Source of the DNA: Belnapia rosea
GTDB taxonomy: Bacteria > Pseudomonadota > Alphaproteobacteria > Acetobacterales > Acetobacteraceae
Assembly (NCBI RefSeq): GCF_900101615.1
Contig: NZ_FMZX01000013.1
Span: forward strand, 46,181-110,180
Length of the DNA stretch: 64,000 nt
Direction of reading: 5' to 3'
Within the stretch, counting starts at the first letter, position 1. Each line of letters starts with the position of its first letter. Below the pieces are notes generated by a model. The model had not been told where the DNA came from. It made no database searches and was given only the letters and a program-made list of their open reading frames with translations. Shown piece by piece: positions 36,386 to 45,687 of the stretch. Position numbers and translations under genes: made by a program.

Positions 36386-37021
36386 CTACCGAACGGTGTA
36401 GTTGGTCACCGCGCAGGCATTCACGTTCCGCCGTTCCTGCGCCTGGCCGCCCGAGAAGACGATGCGGAGGTCGTAGGTGCATTCGCCCTGCGGCAGCCGC
36501 ACCGGATAGGTGGCGCCCGGCTGCACCACATCCTCGCCCAGGCGGTCAGGGCCCCAATTCTGCTGCGAGGAGGGCGAGGCGTAGAGTTCCTCGATCACCC
36601 GGCCGCTCTGGTTGACCAAGTTGAAGGAGGGATTGCCCTGCTGCGTGCTGCCGGGCTGGTTGCGTGGCGCCGTCCGCGGCGCCGGCCCGCTCGGCTGGCC
36701 AAGCACCAGATCCGTCATGTTGCAGGTGTTGAGGTTGCGCCGCTCCTCCGCCGTGCCGCCCTGGTAGACGATCCGCACGTCGAAATTGCAGTTCCCGTCG
36801 GATGGCAGGCGGACGATCCAGGAGGCACCGGGGGCGATCACCTCATTGCCCAGCCGGTCCTGGCCCCAACTGCGCTCGTTGGAGGGCGAGGCATAGACCT
36901 CGTTCACCACATTCGGCGTGTTGTTGACGATCCGGAAGGAGGGATCGCTGGACTGCGCCTGGCCAGGGCCCATCCAGGCCAGAACCCCAAGGACAGCGGC
37001 CAACACCACGCGACGCAACAT
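36386..37021 (-). CDS. Secreted protein with a tandemly duplicated domain
   Basis: A 211-residue protein with a Sec signal (RRVVLAAVLGVLAWMGPGQAQ) and two copies of an about 80-residue domain. Both copies contain NEVYASPSNERSWGQDRLG or EELYASPSSQQNWGPDRLG, a strand VRLPS/VRLPQ, a Cys pair partner (CNF/CTYDLRIV) and ERRNLNTC/ERRNVNAC. A Pro/Gln linker separates them. Two Cys per copy suggest one disulfide each. GGAGG precedes ATG 37021. The family is unnamed to me and the function unknown. Confidence 0.8.
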   Translation of the reverse strand: MLRRVVLAAVLGVLAWMGPGQAQSSDPSFRIVNNTPNVVNEVYASPSNERSWGQDRLGNEVIAPGASWIVRLPSDGNCNFDVRIVYQGGTAEERRNLNTCNMTDLVLGQPSGPAPRTAPRNQPGSTQQGNPSFNLVNQSGRVIEELYASPSSQQNWGPDRLGEDVVQPGATYPVRLPQGECTYDLRIVFSGGQAQERRNVNACAVTNYTVR

Positions 37022-37110
37022 GCGACCCTCCGGAACGATAGGGCGGCAGAGTAACCCCGCCTGGCCTTGGGCGACCATAGGTTGTACCCATGGCGGACAA
37101 CACGGCGGCG

Positions 37111-37596
37111 TCAATCAAGTCCATCCGCTCCCGTTTCCGCGCCCATCTCGGTCAGCCGCCGATCGAGTGCATCCAGCAGGCGGTGCAGCGCGGCACGGTC
37201 CTCGGGGCCGATGCCGGCCAGCAGCTCCGCCTCCAGCGCGCGGGCGAGCGGCAGGATGCGGGTATGGATGCGCCTCCCCTCCTCGGTCATCGCCAGGCGT
37301 TGCACCCGCCGGTCCGCCGCATCCTCCTGCCGCACGAGCAGGCCACGGCCGAGCAGGGCACGGACGGCGCGGCTGACCTTCACCTTGTCCATGGCGGTGC
37401 GCTCGACCACCTCGCTCGCCGAGAGGCCACCGAAGCGCCCGACCACGGCCAGCACCCGCCACTCCGGAATGGAGAGGCCGAATTCCTCGGAATAGCGCCG
37501 GGCGAAGAGGCGTGAGGTGCGGTTGGCGGCGACCGACAGCCGGTAGGGGAGGAATTCCTCCAGCGCGAATTCAGCGGCGGTCATCGCCGCCTTCAC
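37111..37596 (-). CDS. MarR-family transcriptional regulator
   Basis: A 161-residue winged-helix dimer. The HTH is GGLSASEVVERTAMDKVKVSRAV, and the wing follows in DAADRRVQRLAMTEEG, the MarR consensus DxRxxxxxLT. It starts at ATG 37596, with a possible start 4 codons later. It is a lone regulator between the duplicated-domain protein and the methyltransferase gene. Its target is not evident. Confidence 0.9.
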   Translation of the reverse strand: MKAAMTAAEFALEEFLPYRLSVAANRTSRLFARRYSEEFGLSIPEWRVLAVVGRFGGLSASEVVERTAMDKVKVSRAVRALLGRGLLVRQEDAADRRVQRLAMTEEGRRIHTRILPLARALEAELLAGIGPEDRAALHRLLDALDRRLTEMGAETGADGLD

Positions 37597-37630
37597 GCCT
37601 CCCGTTGCTCCGACCCGCGGCGATCATGCG

Positions 37631-38566
37631 TCAGCGCCGGGGCCGGACTTCCAGCACCGCCCGCGCCACGAGGTCATCAGCCGCCGGGCGCATCGCCTCC
37701 GGATGCGGCCGGGCCGGGCCGCGTGGGCGGCGGGACCACATGACGGCCTCCGGCACCTCCACCTGGAAGCCGGCACGGCGGAACCGCCCGACCATCGCCG
37801 AGAGGCCGAGCCGGTTCACATAGATCCCCGCCCGGCCGACCAGCGGGCTTGCCCAGAAGCCGTCACTGAAGCGCAGGTGCTGCAACCCGCCGCCGAGATG
37901 GTCCTGGAAGTCGATCCGGTGCAGGCCGATGCCGTCCGGCGCGGTGACCCGGCGGAGCTGCGCCAGTAGGGGGCCCATCTCGTCGCGCCGCACATGCTCG
38001 AGCACCGCCTCGCTGACGACGAGGTCGACCGCCCCGTCCGGGATGGCCCCAAGCGCGGCAGGCCCACCATGCAGCAACGTTGCGCGGCAGCGCTGCAGAA
38101 CCGCGGCGCGGTCGGTGCAGCCGGCGAGATCAGGCACGGCCATGCCCTGGCTGCGGGCAAGCGTCACCACCTGCTGATAGGCGGCCGCCTCGGTCGGGGC
38201 GCTGTCGGCCGGGTCGATGAACCACATGTGTTCGAGGCCGAGCCCGGCCAGAACCGGTGCGCGCAGGACCATCCGGCCCGGGCCAACCTCCAGCATAGTG
38301 CGGGGGCGGCGCCCCATCAGTCGCGTGGCATCGGCGATCCAGGCCGACGGGGCGCCGAGCAGCTTCCCCGGGTCCCGAGCATCGAAGGAGGGGCGTGCCA
38401 GGCCCAGCGCCCGGGCCCGGCTGCCATGCACCCCGAGCGCGGCGAGGCCCAGCTTCACCCCGAGCTTCACCCACCATGGCACCGGTGCGCCGCGGGAGAG
38501 CCCGTGCGGCGCCGGCAGCACGCGGCGCGGCCGCGCCGTTTCCTCCGTATGATGTTCCGTGGACAC
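37631..38566 (-). CDS. SAM-dependent methyltransferase
   Basis: A 311-residue protein. The SAM-binding motif I is TMLEVGPGRMVLRAPVLAGLG, the acidic loop FIDPADS follows, and a later strand reads VDLVVSEAVLEHV, as in class I enzymes. The first about 70 residues are a non-conserved extension with a hydrophobic patch, and the C-terminus is Arg/Pro-rich. The acceptor is unknown. It is divergent from the M20 amidohydrolase. Confidence 0.8.
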   Translation of the reverse strand: MSTEHHTEETARPRRVLPAPHGLSRGAPVPWWVKLGVKLGLAALGVHGSRARALGLARPSFDARDPGKLLGAPSAWIADATRLMGRRPRTMLEVGPGRMVLRAPVLAGLGLEHMWFIDPADSAPTEAAAYQQVVTLARSQGMAVPDLAGCTDRAAVLQRCRATLLHGGPAALGAIPDGAVDLVVSEAVLEHVRRDEMGPLLAQLRRVTAPDGIGLHRIDFQDHLGGGLQHLRFSDGFWASPLVGRAGIYVNRLGLSAMVGRFRRAGFQVEVPEAVMWSRRPRGPARPHPEAMRPAADDLVARAVLEVRPRR

Positions 38567-38653
38567 GTGGTTGACCCGATGCTGTCACAGGCTTAGCGGG
38601 AAGCCATAGCGCAGAGCGGTAGGGCTTGCCCACCTCAACCGCAGGAGGCCGCC

Positions 38654-39826
38654 TTGAATCCCATCGAGCATATCCGCCGGTACCAGGAGGAGCTCACTGC
38701 CTGGCGGCGGGACTTCCATGCCCATCCGGAGACCGGCTTCGAGGAGGTGCGGACCAGCGCCCTGGTTGCCGAGCGGCTGGAGGCCTGGGGGATCGAGGTG
38801 CATCGCGGCATCGGCCGTACCGGGGTGGTCGGCGTGCTGCGCGCCGGCAATGGCGACCGCGCGGTCGGGCTGCGGGCCGATATGGATGCGCTCGACATGC
38901 CGGAGGCGAACGGCTTCGCCCATCGCTCGACCATACCCGGCAAGATGCATGGCTGCGGCCATGACGGGCACACCACCATGCTGCTCGGCGCCGCCCGCTA
39001 CCTCGCCGAGACGAAGAATTTCAGCGGCACGGTCCATTTCATCTTCCAGCCCGCCGAGGAGGGCCAGGGCGGCGCCCGGGAGATGGTGGCGGAGGGGCTG
39101 TTCCGCCGCTTCCCCTGCAACGCGGTCTATGGGCTGCACAACCGCCCGGGGATGCCGGTCGGGCAATACGGCATCCGCGCCGGGGCGATGATGGCCGGCT
39201 GCGCCTTCTTCGACCTCGTCATCCAGGGCCGGGGTGGGCATGGGGCGCGGCCGGAGAGCACGGTGGACCCGGTGGTCTGCGGCGCGGCCATCGTCTCGGC
39301 CTACCAGTCCATCATCGGCCGCAACGTGGCGCCGAACGATACCGGCGTGGTCAGCGTGACGGGCTTCAGCGCCGGCACCGCCTATAACGTCATCCCCGAC
39401 CAAGTCGCGCTGCGCGGCACGGTGCGGGCCTTCAGGACGGAGACCATGGCGCTGATCGAGCAGCGCATGAGCATGCTCGCCACCAGCATCGCCGAGGGCT
39501 TCGGCGCGACCGCGACGCTCGACTTCCGCGAGGTCACGGTGCCGGTGGTGAACGGCGCCGAGCAGACCGCGCTGATCGCCGATGCCGCCGCCGCCATGGT
39601 GGGCGAGGCCGCCATGGACCGCGCCCGCATCCCTGCCATGGGTTCGGAGGATTTCTCCTACATGCTGGCCGAGGTGCCCGGCGCCTATATCCTGGTCGGC
39701 AACGGCGAGGGCGAGGCCGGCGGCTGCGAGGTCCACAACCCGCATTACGATTTCAACGACGCCGCCATCCCCTATGGCGCCGGCATCCTGGCGGCCGTGG
39801 TCGAGCGGGAGCTGGCGCGCCTGTAA
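38654..39826 (+). CDS. M20-family amidohydrolase (hippurate hydrolase-like)
   Basis: A 390-residue metal-dependent amidase. The start is TTG 38654 with GCAGGAGG 7 bases upstream. Metal ligands and catalytic residues are seen in GLRADMDALDMPE, MHGCGHDGHTTMLLG (Cys101, His103, His106) and FQPAEEGQGG; the lid/dimerisation domain lies at about 185-300. Such enzymes cleave N-acyl amino acids. The physiological substrate is unknown. Confidence 0.92.
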   Translation: MNPIEHIRRYQEELTAWRRDFHAHPETGFEEVRTSALVAERLEAWGIEVHRGIGRTGVVGVLRAGNGDRAVGLRADMDALDMPEANGFAHRSTIPGKMHGCGHDGHTTMLLGAARYLAETKNFSGTVHFIFQPAEEGQGGAREMVAEGLFRRFPCNAVYGLHNRPGMPVGQYGIRAGAMMAGCAFFDLVIQGRGGHGARPESTVDPVVCGAAIVSAYQSIIGRNVAPNDTGVVSVTGFSAGTAYNVIPDQVALRGTVRAFRTETMALIEQRMSMLATSIAEGFGATATLDFREVTVPVVNGAEQTALIADAAAAMVGEAAMDRARIPAMGSEDFSYMLAEVPGAYILVGNGEGEAGGCEVHNPHYDFNDAAIPYGAGILAAVVERELARL

Positions 39827-39914
39827 GAATAGGCCAGCGCAACGGATTCCCTGGCCGGGCGTTCGGTTCCGGATTGGCCGCTCCAGGCCAGCGCTACGAC
39901 GGAACCCAGGCCGG

Positions 39915-41831
39915 ATGCCCGATCAAAGACCAGCCCCGACGCCCAGCCGCGGCCTGACCGCGGCGGGTACGCCCGGTTCCGGGCTGCAGATGCTTGAAGG
40001 CGCCATCCTCGTTGTCGCGGTGCTGTATTTTGGCCAGGAGCTGCTGGTACCCCTGGTGCTGGCCGTGCTGCTCGCCTTCGTCCTCGCCCCGGTGGTGCGG
40101 TTGATGCGACGCGCCTATGTGCCCCGTTCCGCCGCGGTGGTGGTGAGCGTGCTGCTCACCTGCGCCATCATCTTCGGGATCGGCGGGCTGGTGGGGCGGC
40201 AGGCCACGCTGCTGGCCGAGAACCTGCCAACCTACCAGGCGACCATCCGCCAGAAACTCTCCGGCCTGCAGAGCGCCGGCGGCCTGATCGACAGGTTGAG
40301 CGGTGCGGTCCAGGCGGTTGGCCAGGGCATGGGCGGGCATGAGACGCCGCCATCCGCCGGCGCCACGGCCAGCCCGAGCGATGCCACGCGCCCACCCCTG
40401 CCGGTCGAGATCCGCACGCCGGACCCGACCTCGCTCGAGATGCTACGCCGCGTTGCCGAGCCGCTGCTCGGCCCGCTGGCGACGGCGGGCATCGTCATCA
40501 TCCTGGTGATCTTCATCCTGCTCTACCGGGAGGACCTGCGGGACCGGCTGATCCGCCTCGCAGGCGCGCGCGACCTGCACCGCACCATGGCGGCCATGGA
40601 CGATGCCGCCTACCGGCTCTCGCGCTTCTTCCTGGCGCAGACGGGCATGAATACCTGCTTCGGCCTGTTCATCGCCGGGGCGCTCTGGCTGATTGGCATC
40701 CCGAATCCCCTGCTCTGGGGCTTCGTCGCCGGGTTGATGCGCTTCGTGCCCTTCATCGGCGTCTTCATCACGGTCAGCGGGCCGCTGCTGCTGGCGCTGG
40801 CCGTCGATCCGGGCTGGGCGACGCTGGTCTGGGTGCTGGTGCTGTTCGGCATCAGCGAGATGCTGATGGGCCAGGTCTTCGAGCCGCTGGTCTTCGGCCA
40901 TTCCACAGGCCTTTCCCCCATCGCCGTCATCGCCGCGGCCACCTTCTGGACCTGGCTCTGGGGCCCGATCGGCCTGTTGCTGGCGGTGCCGCTGACGGTC
41001 TGCCTGGTTGTGCTCGGGCGGCATGTGGACCGGCTGGAATTCCTCGAGGTCATGCTCGGCGACCGCCCTCCGCTCGACCCGGAGGAAACCTTCTACCAGC
41101 GGGCGCTGGCCGGCGATGCCAATGCCCTGGCCGAGCAGGCCGAGCGCTGCCTGAGCGAGAAGCCGCTGGCGGAGTATCTCGACGCCGTCGCCATGCCGGC
41201 GCTGCGCCTCGCCCAGGCCGATGCGGTGCATGGCGCGCTGCGGCCGGAGCGGCGCGATGCGCTGCTGCGCAGCGTCGAGCTGCTCATCGAAGACCTCGAG
41301 GAGGAGGATGACCCGCCGCCGCCCGAAGGCGAGGCGCCGCCCGAGCCGCTGCCGCCCGCCTGGCACGTGCCCGGCGCCGTGCTCTGCCTGCCGGGGCGCG
41401 GCCCCTTCGACTCGCTGGCGGCGAACATGCTGGCCCAGGTGCTGGCACGGCGCGGCTTCGGCGTGCAGGTGGGCGGCGTCAGCGCCGTGCCGGGTGCCCC
41501 GCCGCGGCTGATCTGCCTGTGCCTGCTCGAAGGCGGCAGCAGCAGCGCGACCGCCCGCTACCTGCTGCGCCGCGCCCGCCGCCGGCTCCCTGGCGTGCCG
41601 GCCATCGCCCTTGCCTGGAGCCCGAGCGGTGTCGAGGCGAGCGAGGGCGTGCTGTCCAAGGCGCTGCGCGCGGAAAGCGAGACGGCTCCCTTGCAACTGG
41701 CCATGAGCCTGACGGAGGCGCTCGACCTGGCGGTGGAGACCTGCGGGACCGCATCCACGACGGTGCTGACCGCGCCCGCGCCGCGCCCCGATGCCCCGCC
41801 GTCGCTCGGCATGGAAGCCGCCCCCGCCTGA
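39915..41831 (+). CDS. AI-2E family permease with long C-terminal soluble extension
   Basis: A 638-residue protein. Residues about 25-375 form the AI-2 exporter/PerM membrane domain, with helices such as LEGAILVVAVLYFGQELLVPLVL, GLMRFVPFIGVFITVSGPLLLALAV and GLSPIAVIAAATFW, and a Pro-rich periplasmic-type loop. After residue 400 a soluble extension of about 240 residues includes VLCLPGRGPFDSLAANMLAQ and GFGVQVGGVSAV, resembling a B12-binding-like Rossmann fold, and an acidic/proline spacer. ATG 39915 is chosen because the upstream frame is antisense-like. Function of the extension is unknown. Confidence 0.88.
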   Translation: MPDQRPAPTPSRGLTAAGTPGSGLQMLEGAILVVAVLYFGQELLVPLVLAVLLAFVLAPVVRLMRRAYVPRSAAVVVSVLLTCAIIFGIGGLVGRQATLLAENLPTYQATIRQKLSGLQSAGGLIDRLSGAVQAVGQGMGGHETPPSAGATASPSDATRPPLPVEIRTPDPTSLEMLRRVAEPLLGPLATAGIVIILVIFILLYREDLRDRLIRLAGARDLHRTMAAMDDAAYRLSRFFLAQTGMNTCFGLFIAGALWLIGIPNPLLWGFVAGLMRFVPFIGVFITVSGPLLLALAVDPGWATLVWVLVLFGISEMLMGQVFEPLVFGHSTGLSPIAVIAAATFWTWLWGPIGLLLAVPLTVCLVVLGRHVDRLEFLEVMLGDRPPLDPEETFYQRALAGDANALAEQAERCLSEKPLAEYLDAVAMPALRLAQADAVHGALRPERRDALLRSVELLIEDLEEEDDPPPPEGEAPPEPLPPAWHVPGAVLCLPGRGPFDSLAANMLAQVLARRGFGVQVGGVSAVPGAPPRLICLCLLEGGSSSATARYLLRRARRRLPGVPAIALAWSPSGVEASEGVLSKALRAESETAPLQLAMSLTEALDLAVETCGTASTTVLTAPAPRPDAPPSLGMEAAPA

Positions 41832-41930
41832 TATCGAACCGTCGGGCCGGCTGCCATGGGCCGCACCAAGTGGCTCCCATCGCATCGACTCGTGGAACCC
41901 GCCCTGGCCCGGTATCCGCTCGAACACGGC

Positions 41931-41960
41931 CTCCGATCAGGTGGCACCACCTGATCGGAG
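41931..41960. terminator. Bidirectional terminator
   Basis: A perfect 14-bp inverted repeat, CTCCGATCAGGTGG with CCACCTGATCGGAG and a CA loop (41931-41944 with 41947-41960), lies between the convergent AI-2E permease and MFS genes. It lacks a T-run. Confidence 0.65.
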
Positions 41961-41966
41961 CCAGCG

Positions 41967-43439
41967 CTAACCCAGGCGCTGCATCGGCACCCGCCCGGCG
42001 AGCCAGCTGCCGAGGCCTGCCATCGCCGCGGCGCCGAGGAAGGCGGAACGGAAGGCTTCCCCCAGGCCGGCGCGGAGGCCGGTCTGCTGCTCGGCCGAGA
42101 GCTCCGCCAGCAGGCCGGGCCCGCGGCGCACCAGCTGGGCGAAGAGGTTGGCCACCTCGGCATCCCCGGCTGCCAGGGTGCCGAAGAGCAGCGCCCCGAG
42201 CATCGCCGTCGCCGCCGCCGCGCCGAGGGTACGGGCGTATTGCACCGAGGCCGCGGCGGCGCCGAGCCTCGCCGGGCCTGCTGCCACCTGCACCACGATC
42301 TGCACCACCGGGTAGGAGCAGCCAAAGCCGAGCGCGACGAGGCCGAACAGCGCCGCCATCTCCCAATCCGGAATTCGCCCGGCAAAGAGTGCGATCGCCG
42401 CCAGCGCCGCCGCCGCGATGGCGAGCCCCCAGCGGGCGAAGGGCATGGCGATGCCGGTGCGGGTCATCAGCGCCCCAGCGGTGAGCCCGCCGATGCCGCC
42501 ACCAAGCGAGAGCGGCAGCATCAGCAGGCCCGAGCCGGCGGGCGTGGCGCCGCGCACGCTCTGGAGGAAGATCGGCAGGAAGGTCAGCAGGGCGACCAGC
42601 GCGCCATGGGCGCAGGCGGTCATCAGGTTGCTGCGCAGGATGGTCGGCTCAGCCAGCAGGGCGAGCGGCAGCAGCGGGTCCCGCACCCGCCGCTCCTGCC
42701 GCACCAGCAGGTGGAGGGCAAGCGCGGCGACCAGGGCGAGGCCGATCGCCATCGGCAGTGCCGAAAGCACCAGGCGTTGGGCATAGGAGAGCGCCAGCAG
42801 GGCCGGTCCGACGAATCCGGCGAAGAGCAGCAGCCCGGCCAGGTCGAAGCGGAAGCCGCCATGCCGGTGGCCCGGCACGGCCGGGATGCGGAGCGCCAGC
42901 GGCAGAGCCAGCCCGATCCAGGGCAGCAGCACCCAGAACACCGCCCGCCAGCCGAACTCCTCGGTCAGCCAGCCGCCCGCCAGCGGGCCGAGGCAGGAGG
43001 CGGTGGTGAAGCAGGCGACGATCCAGGCCTGGAAGCGCCCCCGCTCCCGCGGCGGCACCGCCTCGCCGATCAGCGCCATGGCGAGGGTTGCCAGCCCGCC
43101 ACCCGCGAGGCCCTGCACCAGTCGGCCGACGATCAGCACCTCGAATCGCGGGGCGGTGGCGGAGATGGCGGCGCCGCAGGCCGCGAGGCACAGCGCCGCC
43201 AGCAGCAGGTTGCGGCGGCCGAACGCATCGCCCAGCCGGCCAAAGACCGGCGCGGCGATGGTCGCGGCGACCAGATAGGCGACGACCACCCAGGAAAGGC
43301 TCTCCACCTCGCCGAGCGAGCCGGCGATGGCCGGCAGGGCCGTCGCGGTGATGGTCTGGTCGATGGCGGAGAGGATGATGGCGGGTGCGACGCCGGGAAA
43401 GGTGCGGAAGAAGGCCGCGCGCATCTCCGGCGGCGTCAT
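41967..43439 (-). CDS. MFS transporter, DHA2-like drug/solute exporter
   Basis: A 490-residue polytopic membrane protein with the number of hydrophobic segments expected for a 14-helix MFS exporter. Visible: IDQTITATALPAIAGSLGEV (helix 1, DHA2 motif), the antiporter loop GRLGDAFGRRNLL between helices 2 and 3, and GRLVQGLAGGGLATLAMALIGE. ATG 43439 is chosen (MTPPEMRAAFF); ATG 43424 is also possible. It is monocistronic. Its substrate is unknown. Confidence 0.9.
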   Translation of the reverse strand: MTPPEMRAAFFRTFPGVAPAIILSAIDQTITATALPAIAGSLGEVESLSWVVVAYLVAATIAAPVFGRLGDAFGRRNLLLAALCLAACGAAISATAPRFEVLIVGRLVQGLAGGGLATLAMALIGEAVPPRERGRFQAWIVACFTTASCLGPLAGGWLTEEFGWRAVFWVLLPWIGLALPLALRIPAVPGHRHGGFRFDLAGLLLFAGFVGPALLALSYAQRLVLSALPMAIGLALVAALALHLLVRQERRVRDPLLPLALLAEPTILRSNLMTACAHGALVALLTFLPIFLQSVRGATPAGSGLLMLPLSLGGGIGGLTAGALMTRTGIAMPFARWGLAIAAAALAAIALFAGRIPDWEMAALFGLVALGFGCSYPVVQIVVQVAAGPARLGAAAASVQYARTLGAAAATAMLGALLFGTLAAGDAEVANLFAQLVRRGPGLLAELSAEQQTGLRAGLGEAFRSAFLGAAAMAGLGSWLAGRVPMQRLG

Positions 43440-43531
43440 CGACGCGGCTTGTCCGTCAAGTCCGGCCCCTCCCCCTGGTCCTGTGCAGGATGGTGCCTGG
43501 TGCCCCTCCGCGCCATGGGGCAATCCCGCGG

Positions 43532-44488
43532 TCAGACCACGCTGTTGCGGCCCATCTCCAGGAATTTCTCCCGCCGCCGGGCGCAGAGCGTGGCTCCGTC
43601 CAGCGCCAGCAGGGGCTCGAGGCTGTCCCAGACCTTGTCGCCCACCGCGGCCAGGGTCGCTGCCGTGTCGCGATGCGCCCCGCCCATGGGCTCCGGCACC
43701 ACCGCATCGACGAGGTTGAGGCGGCGGAGATCCTCGGCCGTCAGCTTCAGCGCCTCAGCGGCGGTCGGCGCCTGGGCGGCGTCGCGCCAGAGGATGCTGG
43801 CACAGCCTTCCGGGCTGATGACGGAATAGACCGAGTGCTCCAGCATCAGGATGCGGTCGGCGGCGGCGAGCGCGATGGCGCCGCCCGAGCCGCCCTCCCC
43901 GATGATGGTGGCGACGAAGGGAACGGGCGCCTCGAGGCCGGCCTCGATCGAGCGGGCGATGGCCTCCGCCTGGCCGCGCGCCTCCGCCTCGATGCCGGGG
44001 AAGGCGCCGGCCGTATCGACGAAGGAGAGGATCGGCAGGCCGAAGCGCCCGGCCAGCTCGATGATCCGCCGCGCCTTGCGGTAGCCTTCGGGCCGCGCCA
44101 TGCCGAAATTATGCAGCACCCGGCTCTCGGTATCGCTGCCCTTCTCGGTGCCGAGGACGGCGACGGCCCGGCCGCGGAAGCGCCCGAGCCCGCCAACCAC
44201 CGCCGCATCATCGGCGAAGGCGCGGTCGCCGGCGAGCGGTGTCCATTCCTCGATCAGGGCGCGGATGTAGTCGAGGCATTTCGGCCGGTCCGGGTGGCGG
44301 GCCACCAGCGTCTTCTGCCAGGGGGAGAGCTTGGCATAGGTGGTCTTCAGCAGGGCCTGCGCCTTGTCGCGCATCCGCGCGACCTCCTCGGCGACGTCGA
44401 TCCCGCCGGCATCGGAGGTCCGCCGCAGCTCCTCGATCTTGCCTTCGAGCTCGGCGATCGGTTTTTCGAAATCCAGGAAGTGGCGCAT
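43532..44488 (-). CDS. accA: Acetyl-CoA carboxylase carboxyltransferase subunit alpha
   Basis: A 318-residue protein of the usual length. The N-terminal coiled region (FLDFEKPIAELEGKIEELRRT) and the crotonase-fold core (FGMARPEGYRKARRIIELAGRFG, ILSFVDTAGAFPGIEAEARGQAEAI, IGEGGSGGAIALAAADRIL) are characteristic. Together with AccD it transfers carboxyl from biotin to acetyl-CoA for fatty acid synthesis. It follows xerD on the same strand, 47 bases away. accD is not in the window. Confidence 0.97.
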   Translation of the reverse strand: MRHFLDFEKPIAELEGKIEELRRTSDAGGIDVAEEVARMRDKAQALLKTTYAKLSPWQKTLVARHPDRPKCLDYIRALIEEWTPLAGDRAFADDAAVVGGLGRFRGRAVAVLGTEKGSDTESRVLHNFGMARPEGYRKARRIIELAGRFGLPILSFVDTAGAFPGIEAEARGQAEAIARSIEAGLEAPVPFVATIIGEGGSGGAIALAAADRILMLEHSVYSVISPEGCASILWRDAAQAPTAAEALKLTAEDLRRLNLVDAVVPEPMGGAHRDTAATLAAVGDKVWDSLEPLLALDGATLCARRREKFLEMGRNSVV

Positions 44489-44535
44489 GGCGCGGGGGGT
44501 TAGCGGAAAAGCGTGCGGCGCGAAAGCCGGAGCGG

Positions 44536-45444
44536 CTACTCGCCCTGCTCGGCCAGCGGATGGTGCTGTTCCACCAGCGCCCGCAGCCGCTCCTCCATCA
44601 CCTTGGTGTAGATCTGGGTGGTGGCGATATCGGCATGGCCGAGCAGGATCTGCAGGCTGCGGAGGTCGGCGCCGCGGGCGAGCAGGTGGCTGGCGAAGGA
44701 GTGCCGCAGCACATGCGGCGAGACCCGCTCGGGCGCCAGCCCGGCCGCCACGGCGGCTTCCTTCAGCAGCAGGCCAAGCCCCTGGCGCGTCATGTGCCCG
44801 GCGGCGCCGCGCGAGGGGAAGAGCCAGCGCCGCCGCTTGTCCATGGGCGGCGTCTCCTCCTCCCCGGCACGGGCGGCCTGGGCGGCGGCCCGGGCGCCGG
44901 CCGAGATGGGCACCAGCCGCTCCCGCCCGCCCTTGCCGCGGAGCGCGATCATCGGCTGGTCCGGGCGGAGGGCGGAGGCCGGCAGCGTGACCAGCTCGGT
45001 CGCCCGCAATCCGGCACCGTAGAGCAGCTCGATCGCCGCCACGGCGAGCGGGCCACGGCCCTTGGGCAGGCCGGCGGCACCGGCAAGCAGGGCGATGACC
45101 TCCTCCTCCGCCAGCGGCTTCGGCAGGGGTGGCGTCGGGCGCGGACCTTCCAGCAGCTCGGTCGGGTCATCCGGCCGGATCCCCTCGCGGGCCAGGAAGC
45201 GGAAGAACTGCCGCAACGCCGAGAGGCGGCGCGCTGCGGTCCGCGGCTTCAGCCCGAGATCGGCCAGCGAGCGCAGGTAGTCGCCCAGCGGCTCGGGACC
45301 GACCATCTCAGGCGCCAGGCCGCGGCGGGCGCAGAAGGCTGCGAAATCCTCGAGATCGGTCGCATAGGCGGCCAGGGTGTTGCGGGCGGCACCGCGCTCG
45401 GCCGCCAGCATCTCGAGGAAGGCCTCGCGCAGGGCTCCAGCCAA
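44536..45444 (-). CDS. xerD: Tyrosine recombinase XerD
   Basis: A 302-residue site-specific recombinase that resolves chromosome dimers at dif together with XerC. The N-terminal SAM-like core-binding domain spans 1-90. The catalytic residues are seen in LLYGAGLRATELVTL (Arg), HVLRHSFASHLL (His, Arg), LLGHADIATTQIYTKV (His, Tyr). A chromosomal housekeeping position beside accA argues against a mobile-element integrase. A mini membrane protein gene lies immediately upstream. Confidence 0.93.
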   Translation of the reverse strand: MAGALREAFLEMLAAERGAARNTLAAYATDLEDFAAFCARRGLAPEMVGPEPLGDYLRSLADLGLKPRTAARRLSALRQFFRFLAREGIRPDDPTELLEGPRPTPPLPKPLAEEEVIALLAGAAGLPKGRGPLAVAAIELLYGAGLRATELVTLPASALRPDQPMIALRGKGGRERLVPISAGARAAAQAARAGEEETPPMDKRRRWLFPSRGAAGHMTRQGLGLLLKEAAVAAGLAPERVSPHVLRHSFASHLLARGADLRSLQILLGHADIATTQIYTKVMEERLRALVEQHHPLAEQGE

Positions 45445-45451
45445 GCGAGTC

Positions 45452-45598
45452 TCAGCGGGTCTGGAAGCGGTCGTTCGGCAGGACCCGCTCCACCGCGGTC
45501 GGGGTGGCGGTGGGTGGGAAGGCGCCCAGCGCCAGCAGCCCCGCCGCCACCAAGGCGAGCAGGATCACGGCCAGCAGCAGGATGGGGCGGCGAAACAT
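45452..45598 (-). CDS. 48-residue membrane mini-protein
   Basis: ATG 45598 is preceded by CAGGAG; the product has one N-terminal transmembrane helix (PILLLAVILLALVAAGLLALGAF) and a short polar tail (ERVLPNDRFQTR). It ends 7 bases before the xerD start and is divergent from the aroKB gene. Too short for standard ORF calls but it has coding-like codon use. Function unknown. Confidence 0.65.
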   Translation of the reverse strand: MFRRPILLLAVILLALVAAGLLALGAFPPTATPTAVERVLPNDRFQTR

Positions 45599-45687
45599 GG
45601 CAGGGTGAGCTCCTGGAGAAACGGCGGCCTCCGCAACGAAGCCGGCCCCATCGCATCGGGGCCGCGGTGTGCTAGCCTCTGCGCATC

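Noticed and set aside
44536-45444. Integrase of a mobile element
   Set aside because: The protein matches XerD in length and motifs and sits beside accA; no attachment repeats or cargo genes flank it.
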